A DNA stretch of 64,000 nt from positions 1,151,142-1,215,141 of the forward strand of contig BCIK01000005.1 in the NCBI GenBank assembly GCA_039545295.1, in the 5' to 3' direction. Origin of the DNA: Udeniomyces pyricola (lineage: Eukaryota > Basidiomycota > Tremellomycetes > Cystofilobasidiales > Mrakiaceae). The notes under the pieces were generated by a model. The model did no database searches and was not told the origin of the DNA. It worked only from the letters and a program-made list of their open reading frames with translations. Made by a program: the position numbers and the translations under genes. Shown in pieces: positions 34,464-47,200 of the stretch; the first letter of the stretch is position 1, and each line of letters opens with the position of its first letter.

Positions 34464-35861
34464 ATGTCCCGCATATCCATCACCGCCATCCCATTCAAAC
34501 CCACCTCCACCCACCGGTTCCCCATCGTAAGCAATCACATCCATTCGAGCTCACCAGGTAGCGTCTCCGATCCGGCCCAGCCTCCCGACCAACCGACGGC
34601 TAATCGCCTTGCCTACTGTCCTTTCTCCCTCAGATACATCCATTCACCCATCAACGATATCAACGATCGTACGCCACTCAATCCGACCCGCCTCAATTAC
34701 CAACCGACTCCCAAACGGGTCCCCAGCCAGCCACGCCCCGCGATAAAGGTTCTGATCCCCCCTCGCCAGGCTCATCTCATCCCTCTGCTTCATCTTCCCC
34801 ATCCTCTTCTACCACCTCTGCTTCTAATCCTTTCCCTTCCAACGATGCTCCCGGATCTACATCACCATATCCGGCTGCATCCCCTGACTCTTCATCGCCT
34901 CTTCGAACCCAAGTCCTCCATGAAGACGATCTTCCGCCCCAACTCCGCCGGGCCGTTACGGGTAACCTCAATCCTGCCATTCTGTACAAACCACCGACGC
35001 TTCAAGAAGGCTATCAACCGCCACTCCATGTCATGCCTGTCCATCCCGTTCATAAGATCACCGGATTTGACAAGTGGGTCACCAACGAATGGAGGAAGAA
35101 CCCCTTGCCGCCCATGCCTTACAAGATCAAGGTTCCACCCTCCCCCGAGCCGGTCCGTAGCTCCGAACAACTGCACCTCTCATGCTTTCTTTCTTGGCTT
35201 GACGACGTTGTGACATGACAAGCTGACAAGCGATACGCGACGATGTATTCGTGTACATTGTTCTTTCCTTGGATTTTTTGCTATCCTTGATTTCTCTTTT
35301 GTCATCGATTAGGTCCTTCCACCTCCCAAGCCAAGTACGCCTAACCCAGACCCCATCCGACGCTACCGAGATCTTGACCCAGCGCAGATGGCGGCCATTT
35401 ACAAAGCACGAATCCTCAATCGACCCAAGAAACGACCAATGACCAACAACTGGATCAATCGTCTCTTTGATGCCTGGGACGCCGATGTGGACGACCCCGA
35501 GGGCTTCGTCACGATCCGAGATAAGATGGGAATGAAAAATCGAGCAGATCGACCAGGCGACATCATGTTCCAAATCCAATCGATCCCGGAAGAATGGTGG
35601 TGGAAGAACCTCACTTTGCCCCTGTTCAAAGCATGGGCGGTGATGCCTTACCTCATGTTCATCGCCCTCGGCTGGTGGTCGGCTTGGTACACCGATAGGG
35701 GGCGTGCCGAGGACGGCAGCATGATGTGGGATTACTCGCAGGAGAACATGAACTGGGTCAAAGTAGGTAAAATGCCGTCGATCGACGGGATCAAGGGATT
35801 CTTGAACGGTTTTGGGTCAAGAAGCGATCAAGAAGGAAAGGCAGAGAGCGCCCAGGCTTAG
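34464..35861 (+). CDS. mitochondrial single-span membrane protein, unknown function
   Basis: I do not recognise the family. Three exons can be joined in frame: 34464-34526 (MSRISITAIPFKPTSTHRFPI), 34634 to about 35152, and about 35313-35861. The first junction creates a long N-terminus with Arg, Ser, Thr and His but almost no acidic residues, ending in RYQRSYATQ, which resembles a mitochondrial presequence cleavage region. A Pro/Ser-rich linker follows, then a conserved-looking part (GFDKWVTNEWRKNPLPP near 35060; RRYRDLDPAQMAAIYKARI near 35365). One hydrophobic segment, AWAVMPYLMFIALGWW (about 35632-35680), is followed by a charged tail of about 60 residues ending at TAG 35859-35861. An inner-membrane protein with one span is the reasonable inference. 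The Trp-rich segment EEWWWKN just before the span is distinctive. Confidence 0.75.
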
Positions 35862-36410
35862 GGAAGGATAATGGGCGAGTTTACAGGAATGTGACGGATG
35901 TGTAAGGGAAAAGACACAGAGAAAATGCGGGGGAGGAGGGGTGGAGAAGGGACAGATTTCAAGTCCTGATATTGATGGACAGAAGGGGAAGAAGTAGCTA
36001 GGCGAGGATCCTGTAAGACGTAGACGACCACGAGACCAATGCGGTTGAATACATTTCTTATTTGTTTAGTTGGCTCAATATCACGCGGTTTGGACACAAT
36101 GTACATGACAATCCCTGCGGCAGAACTTTTCTCTTCCTACTGAGACGACAACGACAGCAGCTACTGGTTTCCTCGGTTTCTCGCCGCTCCTTGCTCGAGA
36201 TGATCGGCGACCATCTCTCGGAAGTTGCCGACGATCATCGCCTCTCGTTTCTGGTGGAGAGACGGGATTAAGCAGGATAAAGCCCGTCGATTCCGGCGAG
36301 AAGATAGGGAAAAAAAGAAAGGAAAACAAGAGAAAAAAGACATCATGGTAGCAAGGGTAGAGTTAGCCATCTATTCTTGAAACATGAAAGGGAAGTGAAC
36401 CCAAGGCAGA
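35862..36410. other. convergent intergenic region, mitochondrial protein / NKAP
   Basis: This 549-bp gap lies between two stop codons. It contains purine-rich stretches on the plus strand (about 35900-35960 and 36300-36345) and probably both 3' UTRs. The downstream remainder of the NKAP C-terminal domain could lie here if the T15 tract at 36417-36431 is a frameshift, but I saw no clear match. Confidence 0.45.
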
Positions 36411-38465
<2,055 letters not shown>

Positions 38466-38822
38466 GGCGGGTGTGTGTAATGAAGGTGTTGGGGTTGAGT
38501 GGAGGGTTAGCAGTACAGCGATTGGTGATGGTAGAGTGAATTATGATGTATACGGACGAGCGAGGTTGAGCGAAGGGGGTTATGTGTATGCACACGTGTA
38601 TTATGTGCAACTTGTTATGCTGAGCGCTGAGCAGTGCTTCATGACTTGGTTAGCTTCAAATAATCGACATACCAGCGCTTCCCTCAATCGTACTGTCAGC
38701 GCTTGCAGTAATCCATCAGTAATCCATCAGCCAGCGCTGCTAGTCTGACCTTGAGTTCCGTTCAGCCCAGCTCGCCCACCACATCACCCTCCCCCACCTC
38801 GCCAGTCGTCGACTTCTCCCTC
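38466..38822. promoter_or_regulatory. divergent promoter, NKAP / RSC8, with four AGCGCT palindromes
   Basis: This 357-bp region lies between divergent starts. AGCGCT occurs at 38623, 38674, 38698 and 38733, four times in about 116 bp. A CACGTG E-box is at 38593-38598. An 11-bp tandem duplication, TAATCCATCAG twice, spans 38709-38730. The cluster is on the RSC8-proximal side, 85-200 bp before its ATG. Which factor binds is not known from the sequence. Confidence 0.5.
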
Positions 38823-41624
38823 ATGGACCCCACTCCCGACAAGATAGAGACCACCCTCTACGAGAGGGATCTCTCAGATGCTCCAGGCAAAGAAAAGGAG
38901 AAGCGTCAGTCAACTGCCCCCTTGCCATATCCTATCTCTTCACCCACGCTTACTTTGCCTTGCCCCTTCCTTTCTACCGCGCGACACGTCCTGTTCAGAT
39001 CCCATTGAGGGCCCCTCCATCACCAACATCTCTATGGGTGTCGACTCGTTCCCAGATCAATCCTCACTGGGCACGTTCTCTTCAACACGTACGTATCTCT
39101 TTGCTCTTTTGACAAAATTCAACTCACGACAGCGGGCTCATCTTCATCCATCACCTTCCTTAACCCCCCGTCCCCGCCTCCCCATCCTACACATCGCCTT
39201 GTCTGTCTCGTGCACACACACACAATCCTACTTGATTTCATCCGGTCAGCTGGCGAACCATCATCGTCGTCCACTCTTCCTCCTCCAGTGACTCAGCTCG
39301 AATCCATCACGGGCACCATCGATTCGTCGACCGAGAACGACGCTCCCATGGCCGACGTGAAAGACGCGTCCGTCGCGCCCGAACCGGCGGAAGAAGACGA
39401 AGAGGAAGACGAGGATCTCCCCTCGCTACGAGCCCGAGCTGCTGCCTACCTTGCTGCCCAGACCCATCCAGTCATCATCCCTTCGTATTCAGCTTGGTTC
39501 GACCTCTCCACCATCGCGCCTATCGAGCGAAGGTCGTTGCCCGAGTTCTTCTCCTCCAAAAACCGGTCCAAGACTCCCCAGCATTACAAAGACTACCGCG
39601 ACTTTATGGTCAACACCTATCGCCTCAACCCATCGGAATACCTCACCGTCACTGCATGCAGACGAAACCTTGCCGGTGACGTTTGTGCCATCATGCGAGT
39701 TCATGCTTTCCTTGAGCAATGGGGTCTCATCAACTACCAGGTAAGGTTATTCGTCGCGTCCTCATTGCCAGCGCGTCGTCGCCTTGGTCAACCCTTTGCC
39801 TCTCGACTGTGCTTTCTTCTTTCCATTCTTTTCTCTTTTTATGGAGTGAATGTCGCACGATCAAGGATCTTCAGAACTAACTGCTGATCGTTTTTGTATC
39901 GTTCCGGTCATCATGCACCTATCAGATTGATCCTGACACTCGACCCTCAGCTCTAGGGCCCCCTTTCACGGGTCACTTCCGAGTCACGCTCGACACGCCC
40001 AAGGGCCTTCAACCTCTCCATCCCGGCATCCTTGCTTCCCAACCGACCGCCTCTACTTCTACCACCTCCCAAGCCCGGTCTCAGACAGCCCCCGTCAACC
40101 TCGATCTCCGCAAACAAGTTTATCAAACGACTGCCAAGGGCACCTCGCGTCCTCTCTCGTCCGTTGAAGCCGACTCGCTCTCGTCAAAAAACCTCGCCCT
40201 CGGCCTCGCCAACCCTGGTGCTTCGAAGCCTCAAACGTACACGTGTGACGTCACGGGTGTCGACTGCACGCGGGTCCGTTACCAGAGCCTCAAGGACCCC
40301 AACTTTTGCATTTCGCCCGCAGCCTACCTCTCTGGCCGGTTCCCGAGTAACATGTACTCGGGCGATTTTGTCCGCATGGATGACGCCGCTTTCAAGCATG
40401 GTTCTGCGGGCAGTGGACAGGACAGCTGGGCGGACCAGGAGGTCCTCAAGCTGCTTGAGGGTATCGAGATGTACGACGACGATTGGGCCGCCATCGCAGA
40501 TCACGTCCAAACGCGCACCAAGGAGCAGTGCATCCTACATTTCCTCCAACTTCCAATTGAAGACCCTTACCTTGCTTCGTCCTCTTCGATGGCCTCAAAC
40601 GTTGGCGGAGGTGGAGGGGGCGACATCGGCCCGCTCAAGTATGCTGTCGGACTCGGACAAGGGACCGAGGGCCTGCCATTTGCCAAGGCGGATAACCCTG
40701 TCATGAGCGTCGTTGCTTTCCTTGCGAGTACCGTTGGACCGGGCGTCGCTGCGGCTGCCGCGGGGAGGGCACTAGGAGAGCTCAAAGGCGACCTTCAAGC
40801 GATGGTCGAGAAGAAGGAGGACGCTGACAAGGCTAGGGAGGGTGCCCAAGACGATGGCGATGTTTCGATGATGGCCGTCGATGACGCCGCGGCTGCCTCG
40901 TCGAGTGAAGTCAAGCGAGAGGGAGAGCGTCCTTTGTCTGGAATCGATTCTACCACCACTCAACCCAACCAGACCTCCGACCGATCTTCCTCCTCGCTCG
41001 TTCCGACCCAGCCTGCCCTTCAACAAGCTGCCTCGCTTGCCCTTGCCTCGGCCTCAACAAAGGCCGCCCTCTTGGCGTCATCGGAAGAACGCCTCATTCA
41101 GTCTTTGATCTCGCGTCTCGTCTCGGCTCAGCTCAAGAAGCTCGAACTCAAGATGGCGCACTTTGAACAGCTCGAGGAGATGGTCGATACCGAACGTCGG
41201 GCCGTGGAGATTGCCAGACAAAACGTGTTTAGGGATCGAGCGAGGATGCAGGATCAATTGACCAAGCTCGAAGGGTTGATTGGTCAGGCAGAAGCTCAGC
41301 TGGCCGCCATCGGGCCATCGTCGGCGGCAGCGACGGAGGAGATCAAAGTGGGCATGGGGGAAGTGAAGGACGTCATTGCTGCTGAGGGAGGTACTGTGCA
41401 GCAGGCCGATGCCCCGGTCGAAGGACCGCCACCTGCCTCCGAGACCAACGGCGAAAGTGAAGGGCTTGATGCCAGTACGTGTTTTTCTTTCTTTTTTTCG
41501 CTCCATCTTCGATCTTATGTCATGATCTTGGCGCTTCTTGACGAGAGCGGTATCGATTGACTGACACTTACGTTCCCATCTGGCAATTCTCTCTCGTTCC
41601 TCCCCAGCCATGTTCTCTCTCTAG
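38823..41624 (+). CDS. RSC8: RSC8/SWI3 (SMARCC) chromatin-remodelling subunit
   Basis: Scaffold subunit of RSC or SWI/SNF. Two small first exons ([17 protein letters not shown], then a segment with [12 protein letters not shown]) lead to an acidic linker. The SWIRM domain runs from [14 protein letters not shown] (about 39475) through [17 protein letters not shown] to [13 protein letters not shown] (about 39740). After an intron come a ZZ-like Cys segment ([10 protein letters not shown] near 40240) and a SANT domain ([21 protein letters not shown] near 40425, [14 protein letters not shown] near 40505). A Ser/Ala-rich linker precedes a long coiled coil (about 41085-41300). The last exon has only 17 nt and adds TMFSL before TAG 41622-41624. 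ATG 38823 is preferred because the upstream in-frame stretch has no other ATG. The window also encodes the probable ATPase partner at 4.8-11.2 kb. Confidence 0.93.
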
Positions 41625-41933
41625 ACATTTGATCAATTTACATCCTCTTTTGTTTTTTCTTCTTCTTCTTTCACTTTTCCTCTCACTTTTTTTTTGCATA
41701 TTCTTTTTGTCTTTCGTTTTTTTCTTTCTTCTTTTGCTCGCGAGCCAATCGAAAATCTTTGACTATTCATTCTCCCTTCGTTTCACCTCTTTCGCTCCTC
41801 ATATCTCTACGACAACCTTTTGTCTCCCATGTCTTTCTGCCCGATCTTGATTAGTTTCCACGTCAGGCCCAGACCATCTCGTTTGCCTTTGAGAAAGGGG
41901 AGAAAATCGTTCGCTGGTACCCATCATTTCTCA
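41625..41933. other. convergent intergenic region, RSC8 / SEC20
   Basis: These 309 bp are strongly T-rich on the plus strand (TTTTTCTTTC-type tracts, about 41645-41730). They probably hold the RSC8 3' UTR and terminator and the SEC20 3' UTR. No gene is seen. Confidence 0.5.
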
Positions 41934-43532
41934 TCATAGCTCGTCCCGCCGAGGCAGTTCGGCTGGCACAGGAGCTGGAGCTTGTTCTTGGAGATGCGCG
42001 TTTCCCTCTTTGGATGAGACCGGACTCGAGACAGGTTGAATGAGTTGGGTCGCCAGAGGCAAGATACTTTCTGGGCTACTCTCTCGAGTTGTCATGGGGT
42101 CTTGCAGTTTGAGCTGACGTTCCACCGAAGCGGACTGTTCGGCGGCAACTGCTGCAGCAGCTGCAGCTGCCGTACCAAGTGCAGTGGCGGCTACCGTTGT
42201 TGTTGTCTTGACGACTTGCTGGGCCTCCTTCAAGGCCGTTTGAGCCCCTTTTTGAAGGAGCTTGGCCTTCTTGATACTCCCTCCGCCCATCAACCAGCCC
42301 AATGCACCACCGACCGTTCGGTCCCAGATGCGTCGCTTGAGGATCCAAGCACACACGCCAAAGAAGAAGACAAGTCCGCCCAGGATGAGGAGTCGATCGG
42401 TGTAGTTGGAGGACTCAAGGGCGGACAGCAGAGAGTTGGAGGCTGTGAGAAGAGAAGAGTACGTTTGGTAGAGGGTCGTCGTCGAACGGAGACTGGCCGT
42501 TTGCTCATCTATTCCGATAGGTCGAGTTAGAGACAGAAAAAACCAAAGACATGTCAGCTCTCGATGATGGTCGTGATGGAGATCTAAGAACATGAGAGGA
42601 CATGGTAAACATGCCCGGTACCCACCGAGCAGCTGAGCGGACAGGACGGATTGGTCGAGTTCTTGCTTCATGAGTTCGTTAGTTTGCCGCAGCGCGTTGG
42701 TGACCTGGTTGGCCTTTTCCTGTACAGGATCATCAGCCCTGGAGGATCAAGCAATCAATGAATGTTCCTTTTGGTCAGGTTTGGAAAATCCCAGGAACAG
42801 TCAGGGATGGGTATGAGGACAAGAGATGGCTTACTGTGCGCTTGCGACTTTCCGGGTTCTGGACTGGAAAAGCTCCTCCCGCCTGAATCACACGAGCATA
42901 CGTTGGCACATTATGTCAGTGGTCTTACTTGTAAATTGAGCGAGACGTCTCGATGAAGAATCGGATTGGCATACATGGCGGCTGGGTTCGCGTCGATAGC
43001 TCTCTTGCTCGTGAGGATGGCGGATCGATAGGCCTGGCGCAGGCTGGATGGACAAATCACGACGCGTCAAATTCCGTCAGTTGCTCTCTCATTGTTGCTC
43101 GTCCGAACGTTGTCTGTAATGTCAGACATAGTATGGTCCAAAAGGAGAGGAGAGGAACAGTAAACCTATGTGACTGACCCCATGAGTTGACCTCCGAGCA
43201 GAGTACATCTCTCTTTGGTATCGATCCGAGCGAGTTCGTCATCGAGATCTTCGGCGAGCTCCTCGAGTTCCTGCGGAGACGAGAAGCGAGGTTAAAGCCA
43301 TGAGACCGAGAGATGAACGGTGTCGGGAAGTTTTGTGTGAACGGACCTCGATGGCTTGTTCGATACGGATGATCTCGGAGCGAACGTCGCGTGCAATATC
43401 CTGTTGAAGCGAGAGTGGACCGCGACATTCGCTGAGTCGAGGAAGATCGTGTTGGTCAACGGCGGTGATGCGTCGGTGAATAGCTTCGAGTCGGGCCTGA
43501 CAGGCAAGAGGGATGGTGGTGATGTCGGACAT
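41934..43532 (-). CDS. SEC20: ER SNARE Sec20 (BNIP1-like), ending RRDEL
   Basis: Q-SNARE of the ER that mediates fusion of Golgi-derived retrograde vesicles. ATG 43532 begins MSDITTIPLACQARLEAI, and a helical N-terminal part follows across small exons. Near 43170-43215 are residues such as DTKERCTLLGG. The SNARE-like segment lies around LRQTNELMKQELDQSVLSAQ (about 42650-42705), then TTLYQTYSSLLTASNSLLSAL and SSNYTDRLLIL (about 42400-42490). The single span is GLVFFFGVCAWILKRRIWD (about 42325-42385), directly after the family-typical (D/Y)xDR. About 140 residues follow on the lumenal side, with an Ala-rich stretch, and the last five are RRDEL before TGA 41934-41936. Yeast Sec20 ends in HDEL, so a lumenal retrieval signal fits. 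The lumenal tail is longer than I expect for the family. Confidence 0.87.
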
Positions 43533-44214
43533 GGGTCGAATGGGTGTCGATGTTGAATCTGAATGGAATAAAAAATTGACGGTGAGTGAAGGTGTGGTTG
43601 GAGAGTTCCAGAAACCGGGTGGCGGCTTGAAGATGCTGAAGATAAGCCGGAGTTGTTGATGAGCTAGCTGCTGGCACGTTGAGGGTTTGTGTGGTGGACG
43701 AATGGATGGTGGAGTCGTGACATGTCGACTATTATATATTGTTATTATATTTTTATATATCCATCGCCTGTTGTATTGTTATCATATTTCTATATATGCA
43801 TTGCTTGTCATATTGTTATTGTATTTCTATATATGTATTGCTTGTCATATTGTTATTGTATTTCTATATATTCATCGCCTGTTATACTGTTGCTTGCATT
43901 GGCAGTCTCATACAGACTCATACCCAACTCCAGTCATCATCTCCCCTTGACTGCCGCCCCCCTTCGTCGTCCCCTCACACCCCCTCACACCCCGTCTTGG
44001 CTCACCAGCCAGCCAATATAGCCTTGACCACTTCATCAAGAGCTCTCGCCTCTCGACTCATCCGACCAATCACCGCTAGATTCGGTCTTGCCCTCATCCA
44101 ACCAGCTAGCTCCCTCATCGCCTTCTCTCATTAGAGCGCTTCCTCTTTCCTCTCTGCCCCTCCCCTCTCATCCCCTTCTCCCTCTCTTCCTCGACCCTCT
44201 CACACTCTTCTCCC
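43533..44214. promoter_or_regulatory. divergent promoter region, SEC20 / NUP98-96
   Basis: This 682-bp region lies between divergent starts. An AT-rich 37-bp minisatellite occupies 43735-43882. From about 43945 to the NUP98-96 ATG the sequence is C/T-rich, with duplicated CCCCTCACAC near 43971-43991, and is probably promoter and 5' leader. I identify no defined factor site. Confidence 0.5.
43735..43882. repeat. 37-bp minisatellite, four copies
   Basis: Four direct copies with exact 37-bp period (43735-43771, 43772-43808, 43809-43845, 43846-43882). Each copy contains the core TATTGTTAT, then an ATTT(C/T)TATATAT segment and ends CCTGT or CTTGT. Copies 2-4 are nearly identical and copy 1 is more diverged. 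The period is not a multiple of three, so the open frames across it have no coding meaning. Confidence 0.93.
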
Positions 44215-47200
44215 ATGTTCGGCGCATCCGCTTGGGGCCAGAACAACCAACAGCAGCAGCAGCAACAACAACAGCAGCAGCAGCAACCCGGAGGCCTCTT
44301 TGGTGCCCCCGCTCCTGCCACGGGCGCCTTTGGCTCGGGAGGTACGTTTCAGATCGACTCGCCTCTGCTTCTTTCTCATTCCTTGGTCTGCTTCGTGCTC
44401 CTCTGCTCTTTCTACTACGCGACGCTTCTTTCATGCTCGCGTTTGGCCTCGTTGACCTGAACCCTGTCATACTATCCTTGCGACATCCTGACCTTGCCGA
44501 CCGTCGCTATCGAATGCCTACAAGCTAGCCCCCTGGACCACCCGTCTTGCATTTTACTGACGAACGCTCGCCCTTTCACTTTCACCTCGCGTCTCTCACC
44601 GTCGTTTGCTCATCTCAAGGTGGCTTTGGAGCCGCTCCGACGTCAACGTTCGGCCAACCGGCTCAACAGCCACAGCAAAACTCTCTCTTCGGAGGGGGTG
44701 CTGCTACCTCGGCGCCATCGTTCGGTACGTTGGCTAGCCTCCTCGATGTTCTTTCCGTTTTCGACGCGATGCCTCGCGCCGGTATGCATCCGCTGACGTG
44801 CCCATTCTCACCATCCGATCCGTCTCACTCGTCCAGGCTTTGGTGCCAACAACAGTGCTGCAGCTCGACCGGCTTTTGGCGCTGCTCCGGCCACGTTTGG
44901 GGCTCCGGCTCCTTCGGGAGGTCTTTTCGGCTCTACCAGTTCGTCTTTGTTCATTTGCATTCATCCACGCGAATCAGGTGTCATCTTCATCCATCTGACC
45001 AGGACCGTTTCGTCGTCAAATCTGTATCAGGCAACAATAATGCCTTTGGCAGTTCGGCGCCCTCGACGTTCGGTCAGCCAGCTCCTGCGTCTGGCGGTCT
45101 CTTTGGCTCGAGTAACACCGGAGGTGGCTTTGGCTCGACGGGTGGTGCCACAGGCGCCTTTGGTTCCCCCGCTGGAAACAGTCTGTTTGGAGCGCCCAAG
45201 CCGGGTGGCTTTGGTGCACCCACAGCTCGTGAGTGACTCCGGTCTTGGTAGCAAGGTCATTCCAGGCGGAATCCTTTTGACCCATGTCTGAACGCGTCTT
45301 TTGTTTTCTCATTGGTTCATCTTGTTCGTTGAATGATGATATTCTCTTTCAGCTGCCGCCGCGGTCGGCGTTCCCGAAAGTGGAACCGCCAACCCTATCT
45401 GGTCTGCGACTAAGGGCCCAGCCGAGCAAGTGTACAAGAAGGACGCGAGCGGGATCGACCGACTTGAGCCGGCCCACAACGACGTCTATCAGACTATCAC
45501 CGCCATGCCTCAGTATATGGATGCTTGCCTCAATGTACGAATCATTCCTTCCTCGTTTCTTTTTTTCTCAATGAAATTGAATTAAGGCAAGGAGGCAACA
45601 TCCCAGCGGATCTGACTGACCTTGCAATCCGCTCTCCATCGAACTACCATAGGAACTTCGACTCAAAGACTACGAACAGAACCGCAAGGCCCCCCAGCAG
45701 GGTCAGACCGGCTTTGGGCAGTCAGCCCCAACCACGACCTTTGGCGCGGCACCTGCGCCTTCTGGAGGTCTCTTTGGCTCCTCCGCTGGCTCTTCGGCTT
45801 TCGGACAGCCACCCAAGCCTGCTGGAGGCCTCTTTGGCGCGCCCGCGAGCTCTACCCCGGCCTTTGGTGCCCCCGCTCCGGCAACGGGCGGTGGCTTGTT
45901 TGGTTCGAGTGGAGGAACTGGTGCTTTTGGCAGTAGCAGTGGTGGAGGTTTCGGAGCTGCTCAGCCAGCCAAGCCTGCGTTCGGTGGTTTTGGTAAGCAG
46001 GATACCACGTCTTTTTGGCGTTCGCTACACGTGCACAACTAGCAACTCACACACTTCTCTGTTCACGTCCATCAGGCGCCTCTGCCGCTCAGCCGACTTC
46101 GACTTTTGGTCAGCCTCAGCAACCGGCGACTTCGACGTTTGGAGGTTTCGGTCAATCCTCTACCCAGCAGCCTGCCCCCGCCACATCGACATTTGGCGGA
46201 TTCGGTAAGAAAAAGCCTTTTGTTATGATGTGTACGCAACGCTGGTCGCTCGGCTGACACCATGCTTTCTTCGTTCCTCGCCTACATTATTCACTTGTAG
46301 GTCAACAACCTCAGCAGCAACAACAACAGCAGCAGCCACAACAACCAGCCTCCACGGGCGGCCTCTTTGGAAGCACCGCCAACAACACCGGCTCCTCGCT
46401 CTTTGGTGCCCCTAAACCGGCGGGCACTGGCCTCTTTGGTTCGCCTGCCCCAGCCGCACCCTCGACGGGCGGTCTCTTTGGCTCCCAACCGGCAGCTCCC
46501 TCTGGAGGACGTGAGTGTCGTTCGGTTTCATCTCGACAGACTCATCGACATAGCGCGTTTTCTGACGTTTGCATTAAGCTGACCTTCGCAAACCTCTTGG
46601 CTTTGACGTAGTCTTTGGGTCGGCTCCCGCTACTCAGCCGTCTGGTGGGCTCTTCGGTCAGACTCCTTCTGCCCAGCCGTCAACTAGTCTCTTTGGCCAA
46701 CCTCAGCAGAACCAACAGCCGCAGCAGAACCAGACTCAGGGCTCTTCGCTCTTTGGCGGAGGTGGAGGAGGACTCTTTGGTGCCAAGCCGGCGACTCCAG
46801 CTCCTTCGGGCGGTCTGTTCGGCTCTGCTCCGACGCCCGCTCCCCAGACGGGAGGAGGAGGACTCTTCGGTGGTGGAAGCAGCGGCGGGCTCTTTGGCAA
46901 TTCGTCTACGAATCAGCAACCGCAACAAAACAACGGTTCCAGCCTCTTTGGCCAACCCCCTAAGCCGGCCGGCAGTGGACTTTTTGGTGGTGGTGGAGGC
47001 GGTCTCTTTGGATCGCAATCCCAGACGCTACAGCAACAACAGCAGCAGCCACAGCAGCAGCAGCAGCCTCAACAGCAAAACCTTCAGGCATCTATCGATC
47101 AGAACCCCTATGGTCGTAACCCTCTCTTTGACCAGCCCGGTCCGGCCCTCCCGCTCATGCAGGAGCTCTCCAGCAAGAAACCCCCTCTTCTGCCTCTCTC

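Noticed and set aside
39100..39200. TTCCTTAAC-like element in an RSC8 intron as a sign of a U12-type intron
   Set aside because: The donor of that intron is GTACGT, not the U12 GTATCCTT or ATATCCTT, so a standard spliceosomal intron is the better reading.
43687..44021. Overlapping hydrophobic open frames rich in Tyr and Ile
   Set aside because: They come from translating the 37-bp minisatellite, whose period is not a multiple of three.
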